Assembly (NCBI GenBank): GCA_035249905.1
Contig: DATFFT010000059.1
Coordinates: 1-64,000, forward strand
DNA: 64,000 nucleotides
From: JAOUEA01 sp035249905
Lineage (GTDB): Bacteria; Actinomycetota; UBA4738; HRBIN12
Direction of reading: 5' to 3'
Both the position numbers and the translations under genes were made by a program. How positions within the stretch are numbered: position 1 is the first letter of the stretch; every line of letters begins with the position of its first letter. The notes beneath the pieces are model-generated. The model saw nothing but the letters and a program-made list of their open reading frames with translations, was not told the DNA's origin and did no database searches. This document shows, one piece after another, positions 16,414-23,995 of this stretch.

Positions 16414-17162
16414 CCCGGACAGCGACACCGCCGACGGCTCGCGAGACGACCCTCATCTCTGTCGGGACGAGCGGCTGGGTGTACCGCGACTGGCGCGACC
16501 GGGTCTACCCTGCCGGTCTGCCGCAGCGGGCGTGGCTGCACCATCTGAGCCGTCGCTTCGCGACGATCGAGATCAATGCCTCGTTCTATCGGCTGCCCTC
16601 ACCAGAGACGTTCCACGGGTGGTCGCTACAGGTGCCCGACGGATTCGTGTTCGCGGTGAAGATGAGTCGCTACCTCACCCATCTGCGGCGGCTGCGCGAG
16701 CCCCTCGAGCCGGTGGAGCGCTTCTGGGGAGCGGCGACGGAGCTGGGCCCGGCCCTCGGCCCGGTGCTGTGCCAGTTCCCACCCACGTTCGCACGTGAAC
16801 TCGCGCTGCTCGAGGAGTTCCTGTCGGTCATACCCGCCGACATGCGGGCCGCGTTCGAGTTCCGCCATGCAAGCTGGCATGACGACGATGTCTGGGCGGC
16901 GCTCGACCGAGCCGGTGCCGCCAACGTGATCGCCCATCGCCCCCGAGCCCGACCGCCCCTGGTCGTCACCGGAGGCTGGAGCTACATCAGGTTCCATCAG
17001 GGCTCGCTCCTTGGTCCTGGATACCGCCAGGCGACCCTCGCGACATGGGCCCGGCGGATCCGCGATCTGCCGGCGGGGCGCACATACGTGTACTTCAACA
17101 ACGACGCCGGCGGGGCTGCGGTCCGCGACGCCGAGCGGCTCGAGGCTCTGCTCGCTCGCTGA
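16410..17162 (+). CDS. DUF72 family protein
   Basis: 250 residues; TTG at 16410 overlaps the previous stop. TIM-barrel DUF72 signatures: VGTSGWVYRDWRDRVYP, FATIEINASFYRLPS, FVFAVKMSRYLTH, LCQFPP, FEFRHASWH and a final YVYFNNDAGG. The family is widespread with no agreed biochemical role. Being last in an apparent operon with a nucleotidyltransferase and a phosphoesterase hints at nucleic acid or nucleotide metabolism, which is only a guess. Confidence 0.88.
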   Translation: MTRTATPPTARETTLISVGTSGWVYRDWRDRVYPAGLPQRAWLHHLSRRFATIEINASFYRLPSPETFHGWSLQVPDGFVFAVKMSRYLTHLRRLREPLEPVERFWGAATELGPALGPVLCQFPPTFARELALLEEFLSVIPADMRAAFEFRHASWHDDDVWAALDRAGAANVIAHRPRARPPLVVTGGWSYIRFHQGSLLGPGYRQATLATWARRIRDLPAGRTYVYFNNDAGGAAVRDAERLEALLAR

Positions 17163-17192
17163 GCCTGCGCGCCGTCCTAACGGCTACTAGGC

Positions 17193-17921
17193 TCAGCTGT
17201 GAGACGGCAGGACGCTGCGCGGGTCGAGGATTCCGAGATCGGCCGTGATGGAGGTCGGGCGTGCGGCCACCGCGTCCCGCAGCTGGGTTTCGTTGCTGAC
17301 GTCCCACACGTTGACGGACCATCCCTCTCGGGCGACCGATCGGAGGACCTCCTGGAACGTCTGCGTCTGCACGCTGATCGAGAGCCGGTTCACACCCCAG
17401 GACCTCGCGTCGTCGAGCATCTGGAGCACGGGCCTGGGGCTCACCTGGAGCCAGGCCGCCACGGTGTCGAGCGGGACCGATCTGCGGGCGTCGGGGCGCG
17501 CACACTGCAGGGCCTCGAATCCGGGGCGTCCCCCGATGATCTCGGGAGCGGTGTTGAACCACAGATCCTCGTCCTCGATCGCCGAACGAGACACGGCGGA
17601 GATCACTCCGTCGAGCACGGGCCCGCCTTCCTTCAGGTCGATCTTCGCCCCCCGTCCCGCGGCAGCCACCTCGTCGAGCCAATCCTCGAACGGGCGGTCG
17701 CCCTCATCGCCCGGTGTATGGGTGGTCACGATCGTTCCCGAGGGCGCGATCCGGGCGTCGCACTCGGCCCAGCGGACGGAGGACCTGAAGAAGCGGATCA
17801 GATCATGTCGCCGGTTCAGCCGATGCCAGATCAGCTCGATCCCGTCGATGTGTGACGGCCATAGGTCGCGCGCCGAAGATGAGCCGCCCGACGGAGACGC
17901 CGCGTTCTCGGAAACGCGCAC
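17193..17921 (-). CDS. PLC/GDPD-superfamily TIM-barrel protein (FAM151-like)
   Basis: 242 residues from GTG at 17921 with AGGAGA just upstream. The sequence reads WHRLNRRHDLIRFF, WAECDARIAPSGTIVTTHTP, GAKIDLKEGG, LWFNTAPEI and ends WSVNVWDVSN, TSITADLG. The paired acidic residues, HTP and KIDLK strand resemble the FAM151/menorin branch of the glycerophosphodiester phosphodiesterase fold. Catalytic residues cannot be confirmed by eye. No signal peptide. Adjacent small basic gene lies 5 nt upstream on the same strand. Confidence 0.6.
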   Translation of the reverse strand: MRVSENAASPSGGSSSARDLWPSHIDGIELIWHRLNRRHDLIRFFRSSVRWAECDARIAPSGTIVTTHTPGDEGDRPFEDWLDEVAAAGRGAKIDLKEGGPVLDGVISAVSRSAIEDEDLWFNTAPEIIGGRPGFEALQCARPDARRSVPLDTVAAWLQVSPRPVLQMLDDARSWGVNRLSISVQTQTFQEVLRSVAREGWSVNVWDVSNETQLRDAVAARPTSITADLGILDPRSVLPSHS

Positions 17922-17926
17922 GTCTC

Positions 17927-18160
17927 CTATGAGCGCTTCTCGGCGGTCGCCTTGCCGCCCTTGCGGCCGGCGGCCTTCTTCTGCGCGGTGGTGCCTCCCT
18001 GCTTCGAACTGCCGCCGGAGCCGGACTTCTTGCCGCCCCGCTTCGAGGCGCCCGGTGAGTTGGCGATCTTGGCCGCTCGCTCCTTGGACATGCCCTTGTC
18101 CTTGAGCGCCTCGTACTGCTTCTCGTTCTTCACGTTGCTGCGCCGTTTCGGCATGGTCAC
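17927..18160 (-). CDS. Small basic Gly/Lys-rich protein
   Basis: 77 residues if GTG at 18160 starts (AGGAGG about 6 nt upstream); the internal ATG at 18154 is the alternative. The N-half NEKQYEALKDKGMSKERAAK is helical; the C-half is repetitive Ser/Gly/Lys/Ala ending GRKGGKATAEKRS. It resembles stress-related KGG-type and Rho-terminator-like proteins and shares its K-x-E-x-QY-E start with the plus-strand protein at 18844. Likely binds nucleic acid; function unknown. Confidence 0.7.
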   Translation of the reverse strand: MTMPKRRSNVKNEKQYEALKDKGMSKERAAKIANSPGASKRGGKKSGSGGSSKQGGTTAQKKAAGRKGGKATAEKRS

Positions 18161-18186
18161 TCACACCTCCTCACTCGTTCATGCAT

Positions 18187-18639
18187 TCATGCGGAGCTCG
18201 TCGCCTTCAGCGCCTCCTTGCGGGCCTGCATCCGGTCGCCGAGCTCCTCGAGCTCGTCGTCGTCGAAGACCTTCTCGGCCTGGTCGAACATCTCGCCTTC
18301 CTCTTCCTCGATGTGATGCTCGAGGTTCTCCTTCATCACGGAGAACTTGGCCATCCAGGTCTCATCGCTCGGCTCGACGCCCTCGATCTCGGCCATCACC
18401 ATGTCGACGACGTGATGCTCCTCGTAGCCTTCGAGGGCGAGGTCTTTCGTCTTGGGGTGTTCCTTGAGCGCCGGGTAGAAGATCTCCTCCTCGATCGTCT
18501 CGTGGATCTCGAGCTCGGCCTTGAGCGTCGCGAGGCCTTCCGTGCGGGTCTTCTCCGCGCGATCGGTCGTGCTCTCGAGGTCCGACAGCATCGACTTCAC
18601 CTCGTCGTGGTCCTGCTTCAGAAGCTTCAGGGCGTTCAT
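18187..18639 (-). CDS. Hemerythrin HHE-domain protein
   Basis: 150 residues from ATG at 18639, with GGAGGAG upstream. Four-helix pattern with metal-binding His/Glu: LKQDHDEVK, LEIHETIEEEIFYPAL, YEEHHVVDMVM and ENLEHHIEEEEGEMF. Such proteins hold a di-iron centre that binds O2, NO or oxidants. The usual length is near 150-190. The 5' region contains two copies of ATGCCGCGGTCTCGGC (18666-18681, 18690-18705). Neighbouring small basic genes also look stress-linked. Confidence 0.88.
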   Translation of the reverse strand: MNALKLLKQDHDEVKSMLSDLESTTDRAEKTRTEGLATLKAELEIHETIEEEIFYPALKEHPKTKDLALEGYEEHHVVDMVMAEIEGVEPSDETWMAKFSVMKENLEHHIEEEEGEMFDQAEKVFDDDELEELGDRMQARKEALKATSSA

Positions 18640-18843
18640 CGTCGATCTCCTCCCCATGCGGCCGCATGCCGCGGTCTCGGCGCGGCCGGATGCCGCGGTC
18701 TCGGCCTTCCCGTCGAGGGCTCCGACGAAACCTCGCTGAGCGAGCGGGCGACCGGGGGTTCCAGGGGTTTCGTGGCACCGGCGAGGGGGAACCGATACGG
18801 CATCAGCGCGCCCGCCAGAGGAGCGGAATGGAAGGGGGAACCG

Positions 18844-19191
18844 ATGCCTCAGCGAGCATGGAGCGACAAGCGCGAGCGGCAGTACGAACACATCAAGGCC
18901 GGCTTGAAGGAACGCGGCCGCTCCGAGGACACCGCCGAGGAGATCGCGGCGCGCACCGTGAACAAGGAGCGCGCTCGATCAGGCGAGGCCAGGGAGAGCT
19001 CGCCGACCTCGAGGTCCGACATCTCGAGCGGGCGACGAGGTGGGCTCCGATCGCATCGAGGGTCGGGGGGTCGCACGCGCGATCAGCTGTACGAGGAAGC
19101 CAAGGACCTCGGCATCGACGGCCGTTCCCGCATGAACAAGGAGCAGCTGCTCCGGGCCGTCAACCGCCGCACCGGCCGGAAGGGTCGCTGA
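18844..19191 (+). CDS. Small basic protein with Rho-termination-factor-like C-terminus
   Basis: 115 residues, ATG at 18844 after GGAAGGGGGAA. The N-terminus (WSDKRERQYEHIKAGLKERG) parallels the Gly/Lys-rich protein at 17927. A low-complexity Ser/Arg/Gly linker follows, then RDQLYEEAKDLGIDGRSRMN and KEQLLRAV, the SAP/Rho-N type helix-extended-helix motif that often binds nucleic acid. Common in actinobacteria as a small protein of unknown role. Confidence 0.75.
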   Translation: MPQRAWSDKRERQYEHIKAGLKERGRSEDTAEEIAARTVNKERARSGEARESSPTSRSDISSGRRGGLRSHRGSGGRTRDQLYEEAKDLGIDGRSRMNKEQLLRAVNRRTGRKGR

Positions 19192-19200
19192 GGCGTTCGC

Positions 19201-19746
19201 ATGGCCGCGCAGGAGGGGGGAGCCGCGACCGGCGCTTCCACACGGCCTGACCCGCTGCCGATCGGACGGTTGCAGCGTCAACGGGCGCTGCGGCGCGTGG
19301 GGCTGGCCGCACTCGGGCTGCTCGTCATCGCAGGCCTACTCAACCTCTTCGGTGTCTGGGTCCGCGTCGCCGCGGCGTCACGCGACGGTGTGACCCTCGA
19401 GGTTTCGTACGCAGCGGTCACTCGATCCGGACTCGAGACGCCGTGGACGGTCGTCGTTCGATCCTCGGATGGGTTCGACGGTCCGATCACGATCGCAACG
19501 TCGGCGGAGTACTTCGAGCGCTTCGACTTCAACCAGTGGTATCCGGAGCCGTCGTCGTCGGCGATCCGAGACGACGTGTTGCTGCTCTCGTTCGAGGCGC
19601 CTCCTGCGGGCAGCCGAGACCTCACCGTGCGGTTCGACGGCCGAGCCTCTCCCTCGTTCGGCTTGGGCTCGCACGCCAGGACCGAGCTCGAGACCGACGG
19701 CCTGCCCTCGCTTGCGGTCGACTACCGAACGGTGGTGATGCCCTGA
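19201..19746 (+). CDS. Membrane-anchored hypothetical protein upstream of yetF
   Basis: 181 residues from ATG at 19201. One transmembrane helix (VGLAALGLLVIAGLLNLFGVWV, about residues 33-54) follows a basic cytoplasmic segment; the remainder is an outside beta-rich domain (VTLEVSYAAVTRSGLETPW, ADLTVRF-like strands). Stop overlaps the yetF start (TGATG), so the pair is co-translated. No domain recognised. Confidence 0.75.
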   Translation: MAAQEGGAATGASTRPDPLPIGRLQRQRALRRVGLAALGLLVIAGLLNLFGVWVRVAAASRDGVTLEVSYAAVTRSGLETPWTVVVRSSDGFDGPITIATSAEYFERFDFNQWYPEPSSSAIRDDVLLLSFEAPPAGSRDLTVRFDGRASPSFGLGSHARTELETDGLPSLAVDYRTVVMP

Positions 19747-20222
19747 TGGAGATCGTGCTTCGGGCCGCGGCGACGTTCCTGTTCCTCTGGTTGATCACGC
19801 GCGTGATCGGCAAGAAGGAGCTGGCCGAGATGTCTGCATTCGAGCTCGTGCTGATCGTGACGATCGGGGACCTCGTGCAGCAGGGCGTGACGCAGGAGGA
19901 CATGTCGGTCACCGGTGCCATGTTGGCCGTCGGCACGATCGCGTTGCTCGTGGTCGCGATGTCCTACATCGGCTTCCGGTGGAGGGAGTCGACCCGTGTC
20001 ATCGAGGGCGTGCCCGTGATCGTCGTCGACGCTGGCTCGATCCTGCACGAGGTGATCGCGATCGAGCGGCTCTCAGAGGAGGAAGTCGTCTCCTCTGCGC
20101 GCGCTCAGGGCATCGAGGATCTGCGACAGGTGCGATACGGCGTGCTCGAGCCCGACGGTTCCTTCTCGTTCGTGCGAACCGACCGTGCCCGTCCTGCGTC
20201 CTCGCGGGAGAAGCCGACCTAG
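19746..20222 (+). CDS. DUF421/YetF family membrane protein
   Basis: 158 residues. Three transmembrane helices in the first 85 residues (LRAAATFLFLWLITRVIGKK, FELVLIVTIGDLVQQ, MLAVGTIALLVVAMS), with the family's GKKELAEMSAFELV signature, then the soluble DUF421 domain with IEGVPVIVVDAGSI and EVVSSARAQGI, ending VLEPDGSFSFV. YetF proteins form homodimers whose soluble domains lie inside the cell; in Bacillus relatives they are linked to spore germinant and membrane functions. Ends tail to tail with the next gene, overlapping by 4 nt. Confidence 0.88.
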   Translation: MEIVLRAAATFLFLWLITRVIGKKELAEMSAFELVLIVTIGDLVQQGVTQEDMSVTGAMLAVGTIALLVVAMSYIGFRWRESTRVIEGVPVIVVDAGSILHEVIAIERLSEEEVVSSARAQGIEDLRQVRYGVLEPDGSFSFVRTDRARPASSREKPT

Positions 20223-21091
20223 CTTTCGAGAGGCTCGAGGTCGTGGGCGAGCGTCAGCACGCGCCCGCGCTCATCGTCGGAGAGCCCCCTGAGGGGCGGG
20301 CGGACATCGGGGGTCACCAGCACGTCTCGCGCGACCAACACCTGCTTCAGGGCCGCATGGAACGGGACGCCGGCGAGCTCGTCGCGCGACCTGCACACCT
20401 GTTCGTGCGCCAACTCACTCCGCTCGTGCACGAGTTCCGCCACGACCTCGGGGAAGGCGGCGGCCAGGCCGCTCACGCATCCGACGGCTCCGGCCGTCAA
20501 GCCCTCGAGCACCAGGGGCTCCGATCCGACGAACACGTCGAGACCGAGCCGTAGATACGGCTCGACGGCCGCGAAAGGTGTGTCGGACACCTTCATGCCG
20601 ACGACGTTCGGTGCCGAGGCGGTCACTCGTGAGACCACCGCGGGAGGGATCGCGTACCCACTGCGCGCGGCGAACTCGTACACGTAGAACGGAAGCGGGT
20701 CGGCAGCGTTCGCAGCGGCGACGAGGTGCCGCGTGAGCTCGTCGTCGTCGAGCGGGTGGTACGGAGGCGCGACCACCGCGACCGCCGCCGCGCCCACGCT
20801 CTGTGCGTGTGCGGCGAGCGCGATCGTGTCGAGCGATGTCTGGGCGCCCGCGTGCACCGCCACGTCGAAGTTCGCCGAGGCGCCCGAGACGAAGGCCTCA
20901 GCCACCGACCTGCGCTCATCGACGTCGAGCAGCATGCCCTCGCCGGTCGTGCCGCACACCAGCGCGCCGTCGACGCGGCCGGCCGCCAGGAACCCCGCGT
21001 AGCGCGGGATCGAGTCGAGATCGACCGCGCGGCCGCCGTCACGCATCGGTGTGAGCGCTGCGGCGATCGATCCATGCAGGCGGCGGATCAT
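20219..21091 (-). CDS. Dihydrodipicolinate synthase/N-acetylneuraminate lyase family aldolase
   Basis: 290 residues. Class I aldolase barrel: GSIAAALTPM start, CGTTGEGMLLD phosphate/carboxylate loop, FYVYEFAARSGYAIPP with the catalytic Tyr, and NVVGMKVSD with the Schiff-base Lys. Family members include DapA, NanA, KDG and other keto-acid aldolases. No lysine-pathway genes are near, the DapA dimer residues are not obvious, and the next gene on the same strand is proline dehydrogenase, so a catabolic aldolase is more likely than DapA. Substrate open. Confidence 0.85.
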   Translation of the reverse strand: MIRRLHGSIAAALTPMRDGGRAVDLDSIPRYAGFLAAGRVDGALVCGTTGEGMLLDVDERRSVAEAFVSGASANFDVAVHAGAQTSLDTIALAAHAQSVGAAAVAVVAPPYHPLDDDELTRHLVAAANAADPLPFYVYEFAARSGYAIPPAVVSRVTASAPNVVGMKVSDTPFAAVEPYLRLGLDVFVGSEPLVLEGLTAGAVGCVSGLAAAFPEVVAELVHERSELAHEQVCRSRDELAGVPFHAALKQVLVARDVLVTPDVRPPLRGLSDDERGRVLTLAHDLEPLES

Positions 21092-21118
21092 GGCCGGAGT
21101 CTACGGGCGCCGCGACGC

Positions 21119-22027
21119 TCAGAAGAGGTTGCGCAGCGCCAGCAGCGTGTTCTCGACCGGCTTCTCGGCGATGCGACGCATGAACCACGGGTACCACGAC
21201 GGACCGTAGGAGATCAGCGTTCGCACGGCATGCCCTTGCTTCGCGAGCCGCCGCTGCTGGTCGACCCTGATGCCGTAGAGCATCGCGATCTCGAACCGGT
21301 CGTGCCCGCCGAGCTCGTTCTCGATGCGCGCGATCAGGTCGGTGTCGTGCGAGCCGAGCACGAGCTGTCGGCACCCTCCCGCCGCCAGGTGCTGGGCGAG
21401 GCGGAAGTAGCTTTCGTCGATCGCGGCCTTCGACGTGAACACGATACCGGCTGGTTCCCGGTATGCGCCCTTGACCAGCCTGATCGATGGCTCGGACGGC
21501 AGCAGCCGGACGATGTCGTCATAGGTCCGCCGCAGGTAGGCCTGCAGGCACAGGCCGATGTTCGGCGATCGGCGGAGCTGCTGTTCGTACAGGTCGATCG
21601 TGCCGTCGACGTAGTCGGAGGACTCGATGTCGATCCAGCACGTACGATCGAGCTCGGCCGACCGGTCCACGAGCCGCTCGATGTGGGTGGCCGTCACGGC
21701 GGGATCCTGGTCGAACCCCAGTTGCGTGAGCTTGACCGAGACCTCGGCGTCGAGCCCGGCCTCCTCGATCCGATCGAGCAGCCGCAGGTACTCGCCCGAG
21801 GCTTCCGCCGCCAGCGCGAGGTCCCGCGTGTTCTCTCCGAGCCGGGTGAACGCGGCCGAGACCCCGAACTCCTGGGCGATGCGTTCGGCGGCGGCCAACG
21901 CTTGCTCCGCGGACTCGCCGGGCATGAACCGGGCGACCGATCGCTGCACGAACCGCATACGAGGAAGCCTCGTGCCGAGGGCCGGGCTCTCCGAGGCCCA
22001 GAGCAGGGACGATCTGACCGGGTTCAT
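21119..22027 (-). CDS. Proline dehydrogenase (monofunctional)
   Basis: 302 residues from ATG at 22027. FAD-linked beta-alpha barrel: SVKLTQLGFD, CWIDIESSDYVDGTIDLY, LQAYLRRTYDD, IRLVKGAYREPAG, VLGSHDTDLI and FEIAMLYGIR are the known substrate and flavin segments. It oxidises proline to pyrroline-5-carboxylate at the membrane face. No P5C dehydrogenase partner is visible in this window. Length is normal for short actinobacterial PRODH. Confidence 0.92.
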   Translation of the reverse strand: MNPVRSSLLWASESPALGTRLPRMRFVQRSVARFMPGESAEQALAAAERIAQEFGVSAAFTRLGENTRDLALAAEASGEYLRLLDRIEEAGLDAEVSVKLTQLGFDQDPAVTATHIERLVDRSAELDRTCWIDIESSDYVDGTIDLYEQQLRRSPNIGLCLQAYLRRTYDDIVRLLPSEPSIRLVKGAYREPAGIVFTSKAAIDESYFRLAQHLAAGGCRQLVLGSHDTDLIARIENELGGHDRFEIAMLYGIRVDQQRRLAKQGHAVRTLISYGPSWYPWFMRRIAEKPVENTLLALRNLF

Positions 22028-22342
22028 GGCCCGGGCATCCTACCCCCGCCCCCTCTCGACTCCGCTGCCGGTCGAACGGGCGGCGTGCCTCAGACCAGCA
22101 AGGCTCCACTGCTCCGGCACACAGCTCCGACCGTCGGCGGCGGCGGAACCGGTGACGGCTCGGGCACGGGCGCCGGCGGCGGCGTCGGACCCGGCTCGGG
22201 CGGTGGCATCGGTGTCGGTTCCGGCTGCGGCGATGGCGCCGGCGGCCGAGGTGGGGGCGAGGGCTCGCGCCCCAGCCCCCTGCCTCGGTCCGCCGCATGC
22301 GGCAGGGGGGGCCGCCGCACACTTGGTCGCGCAGGGGTCATA
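22028..22342. repeat. Low-complexity GGC/CCG-rich intergenic stretch
   Basis: Between proline dehydrogenase and the zinc-finger gene lies 315 bp of imperfect GGC/GGT-GGC units (strongest at 22135-22260). One strand would read Gly-rich, the other Pro-rich (PEPTPMPPPEPGPTPPPAP type). The Pro-rich reading runs to a stop near 22090 with no signal peptide or domain. I see no convincing gene; it could be a decayed linker-encoding gene or a simple repeat expansion. Confidence 0.5.
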
Positions 22343-22591
22343 TCAGATCCCCACGTCTCGGAATCGGCGCTCGGCGACCCGCGCATCCTTCCGTCGCTTC
22401 CTTGGGGCCTGCAGGACGTACGGATGCGGTTGTTCGTGCTGCCAACACATACCTCGGGGGTTGTAGATGGACAGGACCGTCGTGCACCTCTCGTTCGCGC
22501 ATACCCGGCCTCGCGGGTGCACCTCGCCGGTCGTGATCCCCGTACCGACCATCCGTCCTCGGACGACCTCGTCGATCTCGATCATCGCCAT
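22343..22591 (-). CDS. Small Cys-rich (zinc-finger-like) protein
   Basis: 82 residues from ATG at 22591 (MAMIEIDEVVRGRMVGTG). The centre holds VCANERCTTVLSIYNPRGMC and then WQHEQ, a C-x4-C-x12-C-xx-H arrangement with a conserved LSxYN turn that probably binds one zinc. This LSxYN knuckle is found in actinobacterial DNA-binding proteins as I recall it. GGAGGAC lies upstream. Basic C-tail (RKRRKDARVAERR) suggests nucleic acid contact. It is the last gene of the RsbW-like gene's strand. Confidence 0.7.
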   Translation of the reverse strand: MAMIEIDEVVRGRMVGTGITTGEVHPRGRVCANERCTTVLSIYNPRGMCWQHEQPHPYVLQAPRKRRKDARVAERRFRDVGI

Positions 22592-22698
22592 CGGGGTGGT
22601 CCTCCCTCCAGATCTTGGTTCCTTGCGGTCGAGGAAGCCTTCGCGGGCAGGCAGTACCCCTGCCGGTGCCTCTCGAAACCTGAGACCGAGCCCGGGGA

Positions 22699-23103
22699 TC
22701 AGGACGTGCTGGCGGTGGTGTCCGACGGTTCCAGCTCGAACCAGACGTGGGTGGCGCCGTCGGTCCGCGTGCCCCAAGCGGTGGCGATCCGATCGACGAG
22801 GAAGAGGCCCCGGCCGAAGCCGCTCGGCGGGCCCTCCGTGCGAGGACGAGACGGGAAGCCGGGCCCCTGATCGACCACCTCGACGCGCAACCGCCGACCA
22901 TCGAGGCCGAGCTTGACCTCGATCGGCTGATCCGGTGGAAGCGACGCGTGGCGCACGCTGTTCGTCACGAGCTCGCTGATCAACAGCCGGGCATCCTCGA
23001 TCGTACGGTCCGGAAGCCGTCCGCGGAAGCGATCGAGAGCGTCGCGGGCGAGCTTGACCGCTCGCGGGGTTGGGTCGAGTCGTATCACGACGGGCTCGGT
23101 CAC
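22699..23103 (-). CDS. RsbW-like anti-sigma factor / histidine-kinase-type ATPase
   Basis: 134 residues. GHKL ATPase with N-box LLISELVTNSVRHA (Glu and Asn present), G1 box VVDQGPGF and G2 region GFGRGLFLVDRIA. This is the intact nucleotide-binding version, unlike the shortened relative at 23612. Such proteins phosphorylate a STAS partner or hold a sigma factor; the STAS gene 100 bp upstream on the same strand is the obvious partner. Confidence 0.9.
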   Translation of the reverse strand: MTEPVVIRLDPTPRAVKLARDALDRFRGRLPDRTIEDARLLISELVTNSVRHASLPPDQPIEVKLGLDGRRLRVEVVDQGPGFPSRPRTEGPPSGFGRGLFLVDRIATAWGTRTDGATHVWFELEPSDTTASTS

Positions 23104-23205
23104 CTACGTCTCACGGGAAAGGCTGCCATATCCTCAATCGCCTCATACCGGAGGCGGCCCGGTTCCAAACCTCGGCTCGAGGCTCCGAGGGGCCGAGCCG
23201 GTGGC

Positions 23206-23544
23206 TCACGCAGGCAGGTCCTCGACCGAAACCTCGATCGTGAACGCCGAGTCGAGGCCGGTGAGGGCGATCACCTTGGCGGGGGAGCCCTGCACGCCGA
23301 CGAGGCGCAGCTCACCGTCGCGCTCGCGAGCTCGCTCGAGCGTCGCCACCAACACGCCGAGGCTGCTCGAATCCATGAACGTGACATCGGTGAGGTCGAT
23401 CGCGATGTGCGGCGCATCGGCGTCGAACGCACCGTCGAGAGCAGACCGCAGGGCATCGGCCGTGGAGAGGTCGAGCTCGCCCCGCACCTCGACGACCGTC
23501 CATATGCCCCTTTTCCGCGTTTCGAACGACGGTTCCACGGACAT
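23206..23544 (-). CDS. STAS-domain anti-sigma factor antagonist
   Basis: 112 residues from ATG at 23544; the GTG two codons later has better spacing from GGGAG and may be the real start. Strand-helix pattern VVEVRGELDLSTADALRSAL, IAIDLTDVTFMDSSSLGVLV, with the phospho-acceptor Ser in the DSSSLG loop. When unphosphorylated it should bind an RsbW-type protein and free the sigma factor. Divergent from the degenerate RsbW-like gene and sigma factor, so the four genes form a divergon. Confidence 0.9.
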   Translation of the reverse strand: MSVEPSFETRKRGIWTVVEVRGELDLSTADALRSALDGAFDADAPHIAIDLTDVTFMDSSSLGVLVATLERARERDGELRLVGVQGSPAKVIALTGLDSAFTIEVSVEDLPA

Positions 23545-23611
23545 CTCCCGTATCGTGACGAACGACGCCTGATCTGCGTCATTCGACCGGACAGTATCAG
23601 GGAAGGAAACG

Positions 23612-23995
23612 GTGGACACGCTCAAAGGGTCCGTGCGGCTGGCGATGCCGGCCGATCCCGGCTCGATCTCGATCGTCCGGGCCGTCGTCGCGAGCGTCGC
23701 CTCGAAGCTCGACCTGTCATATGACTCGGTCGACGATCTTCGGATCGCGGCCGCTGAGGCCTCCGCGCTGCTGCTGACGGGGGGGGAGACCGGAACGCGG
23801 CTCTACGCCGACCTGGAGCCGGTCGCAGAAGGCCTCAGGCTCGCGCTGTGGGTCGACGGGGACGACGTCTCCGGCCTCGTCGAGCGAAGCGGGATCGCCT
23901 GGCGCCTGATCGAGGGCTTGACCGATGACGCGGACGTGATCGAGATCGATGGTCACCGCGGGATCGAGCTTCTCGTCCGGGCCGTGCCACGGTGA
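23612..23995 (+). CDS. Degenerate RsbW-like protein coupled to sigma factor
   Basis: 127 residues, GTG at 23612 after GGAAGGAAAC. It has the anti-sigma ATPase fold (SISIVRAVVASVASKLDL, DDLRIAAAEASALLLTGG) but the N-box Asn is replaced (EASALLL) and the Gly-rich D-x-G-x-G box is absent, so ATP binding looks lost or altered. Variants of this kind sit beside SigB/F/G genes in other actinobacteria. Stop overlaps the sigma factor start (GTGA), which strongly suggests it works with that sigma factor, as binder or scaffold. Confidence 0.8.
   Translation: MDTLKGSVRLAMPADPGSISIVRAVVASVASKLDLSYDSVDDLRIAAAEASALLLTGGETGTRLYADLEPVAEGLRLALWVDGDDVSGLVERSGIAWRLIEGLTDDADVIEIDGHRGIELLVRAVPR

Noticed and set aside
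20219..21091. Calling this gene dapA
   Set aside because: Catalytic Tyr and Lys are present but context is catabolic and no lysine genes are near, so only the family is named.
22090..22386. Proline-rich 98-codon minus-strand frame
   Set aside because: Entirely low-complexity, no signal peptide or domain, overlaps the zinc-finger gene end; described as a repeat tract instead.
20726..22870. A 714-codon open frame on the plus strand
   Set aside because: It lies antisense to the aldolase and proline dehydrogenase genes, both with clear motifs, and has Arg/Asp-rich composition typical of shadow frames in GC-rich DNA.
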